Source: Ascarosepion bandense (lineage: Eukaryota > Mollusca > Cephalopoda > Sepiida > Sepiidae). From it: DNA of 64,000 bases. The position numbers and the translations under genes were made by a program. Shown here piece by piece: positions 20,167-31,999 of this stretch. How positions within the stretch are numbered: the first letter of the stretch is position 1; every line of letters begins with the position of its first letter. The stretch spans positions 3,722,001 through 3,786,000 of the forward strand of contig JBBBDQ010001156.1 in the NCBI GenBank assembly GCA_037127315.1, in the 5' to 3' direction. The notes under the pieces are model-generated. The model ran no database searches, was not told where the DNA came from, and worked only from the letters and a program-made list of their open reading frames with translations.

Positions 20167-22960
20167 CTTTAAAAAGAACAGACGTCATATTATTTAAACC
20201 CGAGGAACCTTTCGGCCAACTCTTATCAAGGGTTCTCGTTGGCTTTAATTTTAAGGGAATTAAGGAAAAGGACAAGGCAAAATAAATTACTTACAGTAAA
20301 TCGTTATTTATATATTTATGACGGCGGTACCCCGGAAAAATCATCGGCCAGATTCATCAGGTTGTAAGAGAATGGCATAGGGTGAATAATTTGAGAATCA
20401 GAAGATCTTTTCTCAATTCTTGTTTGTCTTGTGGTGTCGTGCCTTCTTATATTCAGAAGCGGTTAGCCAGAATTAAAGCCACTAATACCTCACTTGAACA
20501 TTCTTTAGTTAAGTATGAGCTTGATAAATTGTTTGATCGCTCAAATGGGTGCTTAGGTTCTTTTCGTTCAAATTTGAACAAAATCAAAACAGAAATGAGC
20601 TTCTTTGATTATTTCCGGTTCTCTCGCTTTTTAGTTAATTGCAGGTTTCGGATGGAAGAATCTGCAAATGGGAGAAATAATAAGTACCTAGAATACTTAA
20701 TCACCAGACGGTTTGGTTCTGTGTCAGGTGATCTACACTGACACATTTTCAATTATTCCAATATTAATCTCACTGGTATTGAGCTTTCTGTTCTATCCCG
20801 TGGATTGCAATTTTGTATTCCTCCCTCTGCTGTTAATAAGGAACGGATTTTTTTCTGAGTTTGAGTTGTCAGACTCTCAAATCATCCATCATGTTCCTCA
20901 GTCCGTCGAGAAGTGTTCTGACGTTAAAACTAGGTTATTTGAGTTTGCCACTGAATACTCTGCGGTAGGTTGCGAGAAAGATTCTCTCGACTGGCGCAGT
21001 ATTCATTTTCAAACGATTAGAGCTTTACGCTCGCGGGGTGACATTTATGTCACCAAGCCAGACAAGGGTGCCGGTGTCGTGATTTTGAATAGATCGGATT
21101 ATATTGCAAAGATGCATAATATATTGGATGATCCATCTAAATTTACAGTTATCGGTCCAGCCGATACTATACTCACGATAACACCGGCAAAAAAGAAGCC
21201 AAACTTCAACGTTGGCTGTTGTCCAAGTATAAGGACAAATTAATTTCTAAGGACATCTATAGTAGGATCAGACCCGTGGGCTCGCAACGCCCTAGAATGT
21301 ATGGCCTTCCAAAAGTACATAAAGACGGAGTCCCACTCAGACCTATTTTGTCTATGGTGGGCTCCACACAACATGAGTTGGCTAAGTGGTTGGCTGAGAT
21401 TCTCCAACCTGTGTTTCTTGCTCTGTCTGCGTACAACGTCATCGACTCCTTCAGATTTTCTCCTTTGACATTGTGAGTTTGTACACAAATGTCCCATTAA
21501 ACGACACTATTAACATTAGTGTAGACATGTTATATAGACGGAGTTTAGGTGCCGCGGCAATTCCCGAGGAGTTATTCCTGGAATGTATGCAATTGGCAAC
21601 TGAGGGGGTCGAATTTAGCTTTGACGGGACAATGTTTGCGCAGACGGACGGTGTTGCTAAGGGTAGTCCTTTGGGTCCTGTCCTTGCGAATATTTTCGTG
21701 GGATTTCATGAGCGTCTGCTATTTGAGAGGGTAGCTGAACCTTTGATATATCAACGATATGTTGATGATACCTTCTCTTTATTTGACAGCGCCATTGATG
21801 CTGAACATTTTTTAGTTCAGCTAAATTCTTTACATCCTTCCTTTCAGTTTACCATGGAGATTGAAAGGGATGGATGTCTCCCATTTTTAGATGTCCTTGT
21901 TCAGCGGCGGGACGGTGCTTTCGTGACTTCTGTTTTTCGCAAACCAACTGTTACTAGTTTGTATACTAATTGGAATTCGTTTGTCCCTAAGTCTCGTAAA
22001 CTAGGTCTGATAGAAACCTTGGTTCACCGTGCCTTGAATATTTGTTCTCCTGAATGTTTAGAAAGCGAATTAATTCGCTTGCAGGAGATTTTCGAAGGCA
22101 ACGGGTACCCGGTTAATGTGGTGAAACGGGTAATTGATCGCAAGATCAAACGTTATAAAGAACCTAAGGTTGAAGGACCTAGCCGCTGTCCCTTGTATCT
22201 GAAAATACCCTGGCTTGGTAGAAGATGTCAAACTGTAGCCGACAGAGTTTCGGCATGTGTTTCGTCCTGTTATTTTGCGGTCCAGTTACGTGTTGTTTTT
22301 CAGACTAGACCTGTGTTTCCTTCCTTCAGTAAAGATATGTTGTCCTATTTTCGAAAAAGTTCCATTGTTTACAAATTTTAATGCTGTTGTGATGCGGCAT
22401 ACATAGGACGTACCGATCTGAAGTTGGAGACGCGGGTTTCACAACACGTCCCCGCTAATATACGTTCCAGTGGCTCTCTCAGACCTATAAGAACAACACA
22501 ATCTGTTCTGGATTCCGCTATTGGCCGACATCTTTTGGACAATCAAGTGTGTGCCTCGGCATATGACGACAGCTGGTTTACTGTCTTGCACAGCGCCCGG
22601 TCTACACATCATCTACGTATTTTGGAAGCAATTTGCTTGAAAATTCAACAGCCGAGCCTGTGCAGACAGAAAGAGCGGTTTTTACGCTCCTTACAATTGC
22701 TGGTGAGTCTGTGAGTGTAACATTTTTTCACTTTTAAACACTCTTGTGGATTTATATGTGTACACTCCCCTTATATATGTGTTTTTTTTTTCAATACATT
22801 TATTTTTAAACAAGTTCCATCATCTCCCAGCATTGTAAGTAATTTATTTTGCCTTGTCCTTTTCCTTAATTCCCTTAAAATTAAAGCCAACGAGAACCCT
22901 TGATAAGAGTTGGCCGAAAGGTTCCTCGGGTTTAAATAATATGACGTCAGTTCTTTTTAA

Positions 22961-22962
<2 letters not shown>
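20167..22962 (+). mobile_element. Penelope-like retroelement with 128-bp inverted termini
   Basis: Bases 20167-20294 are the reverse complement of 22835-22962 with a single mismatch over 128 bp. Between them lies a broken Penelope reverse transcriptase plus GIY-YIG endonuclease reading left to right. Penelope-like elements are known to carry terminal repeats (pseudo-LTRs) in direct or inverted orientation. A TA microsatellite follows the right terminus directly. Confidence 0.85.
20382..22714 (+). pseudogene. Penelope-like reverse transcriptase / GIY-YIG endonuclease pseudogene
   Basis: The ancestral protein primes reverse transcription at nicked DNA. Blocks in order: an N-terminal helical segment (20382-20740); then 'TKPDKGAGVVILNRSDYIAK' (about 21054-21113); 'YGLPKVHKDGVPLRPILS' (21300-21354); 'SLYTNVPL' (21474-21500); 'DGVAKGSPLGPVLANIF' (about 21648-21700); the catalytic 'RYVDDTFSLF' (about 21755-21785); 'LPFLDVLV' and 'FRKPTVTSLYTNW'. 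A GIY-YIG remnant 'AAYIGRTDLKLETRVSQH' starts near 22398. Defects: frame changes near 20740, 21200-21240 and 21470, and a TAA at 22379-22381 between RT and endonuclease. The YVDD catalytic residues are intact. Confidence 0.85.
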
Positions 22963-23010
<48 letters not shown>

Positions 23011-23025
23011 CATTTCATTTTTCTT

Positions 23026-23076
<51 letters not shown>
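22963..23076. repeat. (TA)n and (CT)n microsatellites
   Basis: TA run at 22963-23006 and CT run at about 23029-23076. Bases 23077-23745 contain only an (ATT/AAT)n-like tract near 23490-23545 and no supported gene. Confidence 0.95.
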
Positions 23077-23079
<3 letters not shown>

Positions 23080-23744
23080 ATAGGAAGTGACAGAAAGTGG
23101 GACTGTTGGTAACGGAGAAGTAGAAAGAGAGAGATTAAGAGAGTAATGGCAAAGAAAGAGGAAGAAAATAAACCGAAGCCGTAAACTCGATCCATATGTA
23201 TCCTTATACATGCATATCTTTATATTCGAAAACTTAAGTGTAAACATCTGGACATATACTTGTATATATAGAAAGAAAACACGCGAAGACCTCGTCAACT
23301 TTTCCTGTCAATCTTTGACAAAAGAATGACAAGGAGTTTCTTTTCATGCAAATATTTCATTAAATTTCTTTTTGCTTTTCTACATACCTGCCACTTTTGG
23401 ACATGACGGACGTTATTCATGGACAATCACTTAGTAACTCGAACGAGCCAGAATCTCTCTTTCTTTTATCCCAGCCGAATATAGCTATCACCACTACTAT
23501 TACCACTATTACTACTACTAATAATAATAATAACAATAATAATAATCAAGAGAGTATTTATAAAATACTTTCAGACTCAATCCTGCCTTGAGGACTCGTT
23601 TTGTCTGAAATAATTCAAAATATCAAAATTAAAACAAAAACAATTTTAAATTCAAAATTGTAATTTCTTAGTTCGGACGATGTAAATCTTCCTTTCAGTA
23701 TGTGACTCTCCATAACTTAACCTTTGTAGTTCGTAGAAGTGTTT

Positions 23745-24550
23745 CGGTTGATTTTGTTTAGTGACATATCAACACCTTTATGGGTTATTTAATGCCAAAA
23801 TCTAAATATTTTGAAGGAAAGTGTATGCTTTCAACTACAGATTAAATATATTTTTGGTAATTATACGATATAATGTATTGCTGGTCATTTTGCTTTCAAA
23901 ATGTATTGTTGGTCATTTTACAATAAATATGTACATGGCTGACCACTTTGTGTTTGTTCAGCCCTCACAAAGCCCACTGCTGGTTTATACTGTAATTATA
24001 CTTAACGTACCTTAGTGTCTGTTTCTAGGAGAGAGCACCTTATCCAGCGTGAACAATAGTCTGAACAAGGCCAGGATGCCTAAACCGTTGGTCACGATGA
24101 CTTGTGACTTCAAGTTAGCACAACCACTAAAGTGTCCCGTATAAATATGTATTGTTGGTCATTTTGCTGCATTGTTGATGATTTTTTATATCAGCATGTA
24201 TTGCTAGTATTTTTGCTACAAATATATATTTTTATACTTTCATAGTGTTTTCTTTTGGTTTGGGTGTTCACTATTTGCCCATAGCTGGGACCCTAGCAGC
24301 TGCTACCACCTCGGGTCAGAGTGAACCTGGCAACGACAGCAATTAAAAGGTAGATCCAAGGTCCTCAAAATCGCACAATTTCCCTATTAGAGGCCCTGCT
24401 TCCGGAACTATGGACCTGGGAACAACAGTAATTAAGAGGTAGTTCCAAACTCTTCAAAATCTCACAATTTTCCGATTAGATGCCCTGCTCCCGGAAAGTT
24501 GGACCTGGGAACAACAGTAATTAAGAGGTAGTTCCACGCTCCTCAAAATT
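23745..24550 (+). repeat. Dispersed repeat family with internal tandem arrays, copy 1
   Basis: Its left part ('gggttatttaatgccaaaa') and right part ('ttgcccatagctgggaccct') reappear in the opposite orientation at 29250-30540 and, shortened, at 31345-31670. Inside are short tandem phrases ('tgtattgctggtcattttgc'). Near the right end are three units of about 89 bp (24330-24548, each with 'acctgggaacaacagtaatt' or similar). A SINE copy (24005-24135) interrupts it. No protein is encoded. Confidence 0.65.
24005..24135 (-). repeat. tRNA-like SINE copy 2
   Basis: Diverged match to 4165-4290 with the same box A-like and box B-like layout on the minus strand, inserted in the repeat at 23745-24550. 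Confidence 0.45.
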
Positions 24551-24699
24551 GCTAAGGCTCTCATACCCGTTCCATCATGAGCTCACTCAGGCTCGTCAGG
24601 TAAGTTGCCCATTGCTTTCTTCTTTCTTTCCGTCTCTGTTTTTTTTTGTTTTTGTTTTTTTGTTTTTTTGTTTTTTGCTTTCGTAATGTACTGTGATTC

Positions 24700-25245
24700 A
24701 CATCAGAGTTTTTGACAAAATCCAACGTAGAATCTGCAATGTGATCGCTCCCGACTTGGTAACTCAGCACTTTTTTACTGATGTAATGCGGCTTCCCTAT
24801 GTCTCTTCTACAAATACTTTAACGGCTTAGCTCCCTGGTGCCCCCTCTGCATGAATCTATTCGAACTAGCAACTAGGTCCCACCCTTTTACAGTGAAACC
24901 AATAAAATGCAACGGTAACTTCCGTTTTATCAGCTTCTTTTCTTGCATTTCCTGTCTCCAGAATTCCCTTCCGTATACTTACTTCCCCGACAGCTACAAT
25001 CTCCAAGAATTTAAATGTCAGGTAAATTGTTATCTTTTATCTCTCTAACTCGCATCCTTTCCCTCATGTTCATTTCTCCGTTCACTCTACTCTTACCACA
25101 CCTGTGTTCTCACCCCTTCTATTGCCCATTCTCTCACACACACCCATAACTTGTCCCTCTTTCTCACCACTTTCCTTCTATGTAATCCCCTACACACTAG
25201 TGGCAGTAAAACTGCCTTGCTTGAGGTGAAATGATTAAAAACAAT
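24700..25245 (+). pseudogene. CR1/jockey-like LINE 3' end
   Basis: Plus strand. 'FDKIQRRICNVIAPDLV' begins near 24714. Degraded 'PCVSSTNTFT'-type sequence follows, then 'NLFELATRSHPFTVKPIKCN' (24851-24911) and 'SYNLQEFKCQVNCYLLSL' to 25048. The 3' UTR with 'cagtaaaactgccttgcttg' ends near 25240. Multiple frame changes. Immediately left, a short minus-strand piece (24561-24615, 'QWATYLTSLSELMMERV') is the tail of the other LINE family seen at 33.7 kb. Confidence 0.75.
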
Positions 25246-25435
25246 TAAAATCTCCAACCCATCCTTTCTCATTAATTATCAAAGACATTAAAGCTGTCTC
25301 TTTCTGTTAGTGTTTGTTGTATTGATCCTTAAGATTTTTTAGTTGCTTACTTGCATTGTCTGCAGAATTCTCGATATCCTTCTGTAGAACAACATTCCTG
25401 TTGTTTTTATTTTTATTTTTTTTCTTCATTCGTAA

Positions 25436-25513
25436 GGATTAATACCTTTCCCAAGGGTATTTGCGCCATTGTATTCACTTACGCGCAAATACCCTTGGGA
25501 AAGGTATTAATCC
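25436..25513. repeat. Perfect 31-bp inverted repeat
   Basis: 25436-25466 and 25483-25513 are exact reverse complements around a 16-base loop. The right arm is ordinary sequence of the SINE-tail family (compare 27490-27522), so the left arm is an inverted duplication of it. Confidence 0.9.
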
Positions 25514-25935
25514 GTCTCTTCCTTCCAGTTATGGGTTAAATAGCAGGACAGATTGGGTTCTATAGCCTTGGTCGGCAACCAATCTACCGCAGAAAGCAAT
25601 GACAACCTACAGCGGGATAATCTTCTGCCCGGTCAGTCATGTCTCTTTCGAGACATGATCGCCCAAGCGTCTATCACGTATGGCACTTAACTGACTGACT
25701 GAATATAATAGAAACATAAAGTGGGCATAAAGTGGGTGATCGGTTTTCTATTGTCATGAAGTAATAAACTGATCCCCCACTAATTACTACTTATTAATAG
25801 AATAATATAATTCACCAGTCTACCGTAGAAAGCAATGGCAACCTACTGCGGGATAATCTTCTGCCCAGTCAGTCATGTCTCTTTCGAGACATGATCGCCC
25901 AAGCGTGTATCACATATGGCACTTAACTGACTGAA
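25467..25935 (+). repeat. Two SINE-tail copies in tandem
   Basis: 25467-25700 matches the body and tail of the SINE at 27405-27710. 25815-25935 repeats the last ~120 bases. Each ends with 'cacttaactgactga'. Confidence 0.65.
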
Positions 25936-26084
25936 GATTATCAAGCATACAAGACCATTGATATATTTCAGCATCCTTTATTACTAACTTTGATAGTAAT
26001 TTCTTCATCATTTGGAAGGCTTATTTTGTTGTACCAACGAGCCTTTAAATTACGGTGTAACGTTTTTCATCCTCTGTTAAAACA

Positions 26085-26340
26085 CTTCCCAGATATTTCA
26101 ATTTCTGTATTTGTTTGACGCTGATATCTTGGGCTTTTTCTCTTGATATCAACTAATTGGTGATTAGTCTTTTCCTCTTGCTTTTCTTTTCTACCCTCTC
26201 TAGGAGGTCATCTAGTTTTCGTTCTGTGCCAACCATAAACACGGTGTCTTCCGCGTATCTTATATTGTTAAAAATGCGCCGGCCGATAATAAATTGAGGT
26301 TGAAGAGATAGAAAAAACCAATAGAAATGTTGTTTCAAAG
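26085..26340 (-). pseudogene. LINE reverse transcriptase fragment around the catalytic motif
   Basis: Minus strand 'IIGRRIFNNIRYAEDTVFMV' followed by 'ERKLDDLLERVEKKS' is the C-motif region of a non-LTR reverse transcriptase. The usual YADD reads YAED here, so a catalytic aspartate is lost. It belongs to the family of 3139-3800 and 33715-34440. It continues left in another frame ('EKAQDISVKQIQKLKYLGSV'-like, 26090-26150). Confidence 0.7.
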
Positions 26341-26389
26341 AACAACATAAAATGTGCTGTTAACTGTTAAGCTAACAATGCTTATCTCT

Positions 26390-26436
26390 CACTTTCTTTC
26401 TTTCTCTTCACCTCATTTCCTGCCACCAATTTCTCC

Positions 26437-26471
<35 letters not shown>

Positions 26472-26520
26472 TTTTTCTTTTGGTCCGACTCATTTCATTT
26501 CACTAATTTTTTTCTTTTTT

Positions 26521-26560
<40 letters not shown>

Positions 26561-26687
26561 TTCACCTCATTTCCTTTCACCAATTTTGTTCTTTCTTTCT
26601 TTCTCTTCACCTCATTTTCTTTCACCAATTCCATTTTTTGTTCTTTCTTTCATTTCTTTTCACCTCATTTCCTTTCACCAATTTCGT

Positions 26688-26730
<43 letters not shown>

Positions 26731-27202
26731 GTTCGCCTCATTTTCTTTCAGCAATTCCTTTTTTTCGTTCTTTCTTTCTTTTTTCTTCCTTTCTTTCACC
26801 TCATTTCCTTTCACCAATTTCGTTCTTTCTTTCCTTCTCTTCGCCTCATTTTCTTTCACCAATTCCTTTTTTCGTTCGGTCTTACTTCATTCTTTCTTTC
26901 TTTCTTTCTTTCTCTTTGCCTCATTTTCTTTCACCAATTCCTTTTTTCGTTCTTTCTTTCTTTCTCTTCACCTCATTTTCTTTCACCAATTCCTTTTTTC
27001 TTTCTTTCTTTCTTTCTCTTCACCTCATTTCCTTTCATCAATTTCATTATGTTTTCCTTTCTTTCTCTTCACCTACATTTTCACTAATTTCTTCTTTCAT
27101 GCTTTTTTCTTTCTTTCTTTCTTTCTTTCTTTCTTTTTTCTTTCTTTCTCTTCGCCTTATATCCTTTCATCATCGATATATTTCTTTCTTTCTTTTCTTA
27201 GC

Positions 27203-27232
<30 letters not shown>
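26390..27232. repeat. (TTTC)n-rich polypyrimidine minisatellite and (TA)n
   Basis: Repeats of (CTTT)n joined by a shared phrase of the type 'ctcatttcctttcaccaatt', recurring every 60-110 bases, ending in a TA run at 27203-27232. The long ORFs are compositional. Confidence 0.9.
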
Positions 27233-27237
<5 letters not shown>

Positions 27238-27404
27238 GAGCTAACGATATAAAAAGTTTTATATATCAAGAACAATGTCAGAAAAAGCTGTATAACAAAG
27301 TGTAAAATATTTTTTAGAACTTCATCGGACGAGTTATGTTTACGTTCATACGACAACAGAACGAGAGGCGCTGTTTTACCCAAAAGACATGTTTTTTATT
27401 GGCA

Positions 27405-27710
27405 ATATGTGGTGCATTGGATATCGGCTTGGAACGAGAAATCGGGGAGCCGAGTTCGAATTCCAGCTAAATTTATTGTATTCACTTACGCGCAAATATC
27501 CTTGGGAAAAGTATTAATCCGTCTATTCTTTCCAGTTATGGGTAAAATAATAGGACAGATTGGGTTCTATAGCCTTGGTCGGCAACCAGTCTACCGCAGA
27601 AAGCAATGGCAACCTACTGCGGGATAATCTTCTGCCCAGTCATTTATGTCTCTTTCGAGACATGATCGCCCAAGCGTGTATCACGTATGGCACTTAACTG
27701 ACTGACTCTT
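27405..27710 (+). repeat. tRNA-derived SINE, apparently full length
   Basis: Head: box A-like 'TGGTGCATTGGATATCGG' and box B-like 'GAGTTCGAATTCC' at 27408-27465. The body contains 'ttcacttacgcgcaaat' and the tail ends 'cacttaactgactgactc'. Truncated relatives lie at 4890-4985 and 25467-25935. This copy defines the family in the window. Confidence 0.7.
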
Positions 27711-27821
27711 GTTGGTGCGCATGAGTAACCTTATCAATGTAAGCAAATGGATTCCTAAAGTATGAACCGTCTTACATTAAACCTATTTCCACTTTCTCAT
27801 ACACCTTTCCTCAACGCACAC

Positions 27822-27823
<2 letters not shown>

Positions 27824-27892
<69 letters not shown>
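27824..27892. repeat. (TA)n-(GA)n microsatellite
   Basis: Pure TA run followed by a GA run. Bases 27900-28600 are AT-rich; the ORF at 28213-28437 shows no recognisable domain. Confidence 0.95.
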
Positions 27893-27898
<6 letters not shown>

Positions 27899-28609
27899 AT
27901 TGAGGAAAAAAGAGAGAGGGTGCATTATGTTTACAAAAAATAACTAAAATAAGCTTTATCGAAATCGACCAACAATTTGCGTCTCCTTATTTTTTTACAT
28001 TTTTTTCGCACAACCTGATCAAATTTATGGTGAATTTTTTCAAACTTTCAGATAATTTAGCTCCAGTATTTTTAACAAGCTCTAGTCATTATCAGGAACG
28101 TTAATTCGATTAGTTTAAAATTTTTATTATCTTTAATATTTTTTATGACATTTTTTTATCGATGCTATTTTTCTAATTTAAATATGCGTGTGACGAATAC
28201 AAGTGACGTCATGTGTCAAACGGGTTGTCATTCTATGCAATGTTTTATTTCTTTAATGATGAGTATTCACCTTTATTTTCTTCTGAAGTTAATATTGTTC
28301 AGAAATATGCTTTATCGGTAGGGTCAAGTTCTTTCTTTTTTTCTTTTTTTTTTTTTTCGCAGGTGACGTTGAAGAATCTTGCAACCCAAAAACGTCCATG
28401 CCAACCTATTGGTCCGATGAAAAATCTGAGATGGTAAAGTCATGATTTTATGCACAATTCTAAGTAGGAATTCTTCGATCTTATTAACATAAGTGTGTGG
28501 TGTCCTTGCAAATCATTCTAATTGAACATTAGCTTGCTTTTGTACACTAAAATCATAGCTAGAATTTTTTTGGAAACAAAGACGCAGATTGCGACTTTGG
28601 GGAGAAAGA

Positions 28610-29165
28610 TGACTTGACTTAACTAGAGATAGCCATGCAGTTAAAAATGTCCAAAAACCGTTTTCAAACGATTCAAAAGACATTTGCTACTATAGGAAGT
28701 GTTTTAAGTGAAAGAAACTAAGGAACTACACAAAAGTTAGACAAGAGAGATGAAAGAAAGACTGTGAGAGTCACGGCTGGTAATCCAAAATTAACAACCG
28801 GACAATATTGTAATCTTAACAGTGAGGCTTTAGTTGATAAAGTATGGGTAGTATTATAAAAAACAACTTAGGCGGCCGTATAGCAGCAAAAAAAAAACGT
28901 CATCAATAAAAAATAAGTTTAAAGGTGTAAAAAGAATGAGATGATGGAAAGTGGCAAAAAGTAATTTTAATCCTGAATGCAAAATAGATTCATATTTTAA
29001 TATCAGAGAATATGTAAAAAATACGCCACAAAGACGGTAAAACTTGATGATGGAAACATAATTATGTGTGGTTGCATTAAATGTGATGATAGAAGAAAAG
29101 AGTTAAAACCGATGGAAACCAATGCAGCGAAAAGCATATCTTATGCAAAACTATAAAGGATAATA
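28610..29165 (+). pseudogene. Possible Tc1-like transposase remnant
   Basis: Pieces in shifting frames resemble Tc1-family transposase in order: 'ERKTVRVTAGNPKLTTGQ' (about 28750), 'GRIAAKK' (about 28873), 'NIREYVKNTPQRR' (about 28998) and 'KTVKLDDGNIIMCGCI' (about 29033), the last like the 'VKxGGGxxMVWGC' block. Many stops and frameshifts; no terminal repeats were found. This is a by-eye match to a degraded sequence. Confidence 0.4.
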
Positions 29166-29249
29166 TTTTCAGCTCGATCATTACAATCATTTACAAATCA
29201 TTATAGATTTGAAGCTATAGGGGGCGGTTAATGCTTATTGGTACGGCCT

Positions 29250-30540
29250 TGTGTCATACATAACCGAACTCCCTAAAGGGGTTCTGGGCATGACGGATAA
29301 ACTACATCCTGTAACAAGGCCTCTAATCGGAAGTTGTGAGGAGCATGGAACCACCTCTTAATTTCTGTTGTTCCCAGATCCACCCTGACCCGGAGTGATA
29401 GCACCTGTTAGGGTTCCAGCTATGGGCAAATAGTTAACCCCCAAAACTGGGGTCAAAACACTATGAAAGTATAAAAATACAATTTTATTGAAATATATAC
29501 ATAAAAACATACTTTTATAAAAAAAAAATATATACATTTTTAAAACAAAAATATTATCAACAATACTTTTTGGAAAAAACAATTATAGCTATAAGACATT
29601 TTTTAAGGACAAAAAGTATTTTCAGGAAAACATTTTTGAACACAAAACTATACGACATTTTCAGCTTTCTAAAATAAAAAAGAAGAAAAACAGAAAATTT
29701 TTATTAAAATATACATTTTTAAAACAAAAATATTATCAACAATATTTCTTTGAAAAAACAATTATAGATATAACACATTTTTAAGGACAAATAGTATTTT
29801 CAGGAAAACATTTTGGAACACAAAACTATACGACATTTTCAGCTTTCTAAAATAAAAAAGAAGAAAAACAGAAAATTTTCATTAAAATATACATTTTTAA
29901 AACAAAAATATTATCAACAATACTTTTTGGAAAAAACAATTACAGATATAAGACATTTTTTAAGGACAAGAAGTATTTTCAGGAAATCATTTTTGAACAC
30001 AAAACTATACGACATTTTCAGTTTTCTAAAATAAAAAAGGAGAAAAACAGAAAATTTTCATTAAAATATACATTTTTAAAACAAAAATATTATCAACAAT
30101 ATTTCTTTGAAAAAACAATTATAGATATAACACATTTTTAAGGACAAATAGTATTTTCAGGAAAACATTTTTGAACACAAAACTACACATTTTCAGCTTT
30201 CTAAAATAAAAAAGAAGAAAAACAGAAAATTTTCATTAAAATATACATTTTTAAAACAAAAATATTATCAACAATATTTCTTTGAAAAAACAATTATAGA
30301 TATAACACATTTTTAAGGACAAATAGTATTTTCAGGAAAACATTTTTGAACACAAAACTATACGACATTTTCAGCTTTCTAAAATAAAAAAGAAGAAAAA
30401 CAGAAAATTTTTATTTCAAATCTGATTAAATCAACATTCTCACTCTTAGCGAACATTAAAAAAAATACCTTAAAACCCAACTTTTTGGCATTAAATAACC
30501 CACAGAGGTTGATATGCCGTTAAACAAAACTCAAACTTAA
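29250..30540 (-). repeat. Dispersed repeat family with internal arrays, copy 2
   Basis: Reverse orientation relative to 23745-24550: the right border carries 'ggcattaaataaccc' and the left part 'agctatgggcaaatag' and 'ggaaccacctcttaatt'. The middle is expanded into a 178-bp satellite (separate entry). Confidence 0.65.
29480..30415. repeat. 178-bp AT-rich satellite, about five units
   Basis: The phrase 'cgacattttcagctttctaa' or close variants recurs near 29650, 29830, 30008, 30184 and 30364, a spacing of 176-180 bp. Units differ by a few substitutions. The ORF at 29813-30034 runs through two units and is not a gene. Confidence 0.9.
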
Positions 30541-31310
30541 ACTCCCTACAGCTTACAAGTTGTATCCAGAATTGCCATCAGAATTATCAGAAGGTTTTCA
30601 CCAGAAGTTTGTCAGCAGGTTGGAATGTGTGAATGTGTGGAATAGTGTAAGAATAAAAATATATATTTTTCATGTTAAAATAAAAATATACTAAAAGAAA
30701 TGAATGACACGAATAGGTAGTAGTTAAAAGTCCTATGAGAAAGTTAAGGGCATCAAGAGTTCGTACAAATGTTCATAATCGTAGTAATTTGTTAAAAGAT
30801 GTTATGCGTACATGCGTATGTATATATGTATGAGCGTTTGTTCGTAGAAGTGTATTTGAAGAGAGAAGAAGAAGTAAAAGAAATCAGCACACGAGAAAGA
30901 AGGAGGAGGAAGACGAATGTCCGATTTAACTTGAAGCTTCTCCCATTACATTTTAACTTGTCGTCTCTACTGCTTCAATCTCTAACTGAACTTTAAAATT
31001 TCCATTGTTATATTGCCACGAGGTCCGTCAGCTAACCGCTCCCAACGCTGAGTGTCTTGACCGGTCACGGAATGTCCTTAAGTATTTAAAACTGTTCATG
31101 TGACCGGCTCCCAGTGACATTTTCTTCTTTAGAAGTGAAAAACGTTTAACTGACGTCATCGTTAATTTTTCTATTTCGTATCCAATCATGATCCAGAATT
31201 TTGCTTTTCACACTGACTTGTGAAATTTGCCATGGTTTGAGTTTTTCCAAAATGTTTTTAACTCTTAATTTCTTATCCACCACAGATTAAACACTCCGGA
31301 TTAAGAATAT
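30540..31310. repeat. Long dispersed repeat, copy 1
   Basis: Shares the blocks 'tacagcttacaagtt', 'agaattatcagaaggtttt', 'gcatcaagagtt' and 'gcttgaagcttct'-like sequence with 32000-33080 in the same order, about 75% alike by eye. Bases 30995-31140 have no match seen elsewhere. Confidence 0.55.
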
Positions 31311-31344
31311 CTATAAAAAATATATTAAGTTTTGTTAAAGTTAG

Positions 31345-31670
31345 AGTCCCAGCTATGGGCAAATTAATCCCTAAACTGGGGTCAAAACACTATGAAAATC
31401 TTAAATTTGATTATTATATAAAAAATAGCAGCAACATATTTTTTGGAAAAAACATTACCAACAATACATTTTTTCATTTCCAGCAATACATTTGACTCTC
31501 GACAAAAATTATCTTTACAAACATACTTTAAAGAAACCCGGCCTACAAAAGGATTTCTTACAAAGAATACATATCCTAGTTATATGAATCTATCCTAAAA
31601 TTCTTGTCGGCATTAAATGACCCATTAAACTTTTGATTTGCCGTAAAACAAAACAAACCAAATGAAAACA
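31345..31670 (-). repeat. Dispersed repeat family with internal arrays, short copy 3
   Basis: Contains both borders of the family ('agctatgggcaaatta' and 'cggcattaaatgaccc') with only a short middle, unlike the expanded copy at 29250-30540. Confidence 0.6.
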
Positions 31671-31999
31671 AACTTTATGATGTGATTTTTAACAAGTTGA
31701 AATTCATAATTTGGAGTGCTTAAATAGATGGAAAAAAAAATCAGATAATGAGCTTCATTTTTTAAAAATTTCTATCAGTATGACTGATGCTGACTCCAGT
31801 AGAGTGACTCGCTATGCCTTCTTGTGCTTACGGTTTCAGGTGACATGAGACGGAAAGACTATATTACCCTATGTAAGATTGTAATTGGCAGGGAAGCAAG
31901 AAATCGGAATGGATTCTCACAGGCGAGAAGTAAGAAGCAATAAATTATCTCACATACAGGTGTATTTAGTTACATATGTTGAAGACGTAGGGAGCTGGG

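Noticed and set aside
22835..22962. Functional hammerhead ribozyme in the Penelope terminal repeats
   Set aside because: The sequence has 'TTGATAAG' and 'CCGAAAGG' in the right order, but stem II does not pair and the conserved CUGANGA is altered; kept only as a possible remnant.
26586..27239. 217-codon ORF in the TTTC tract
   Set aside because: Same compositional artefact.
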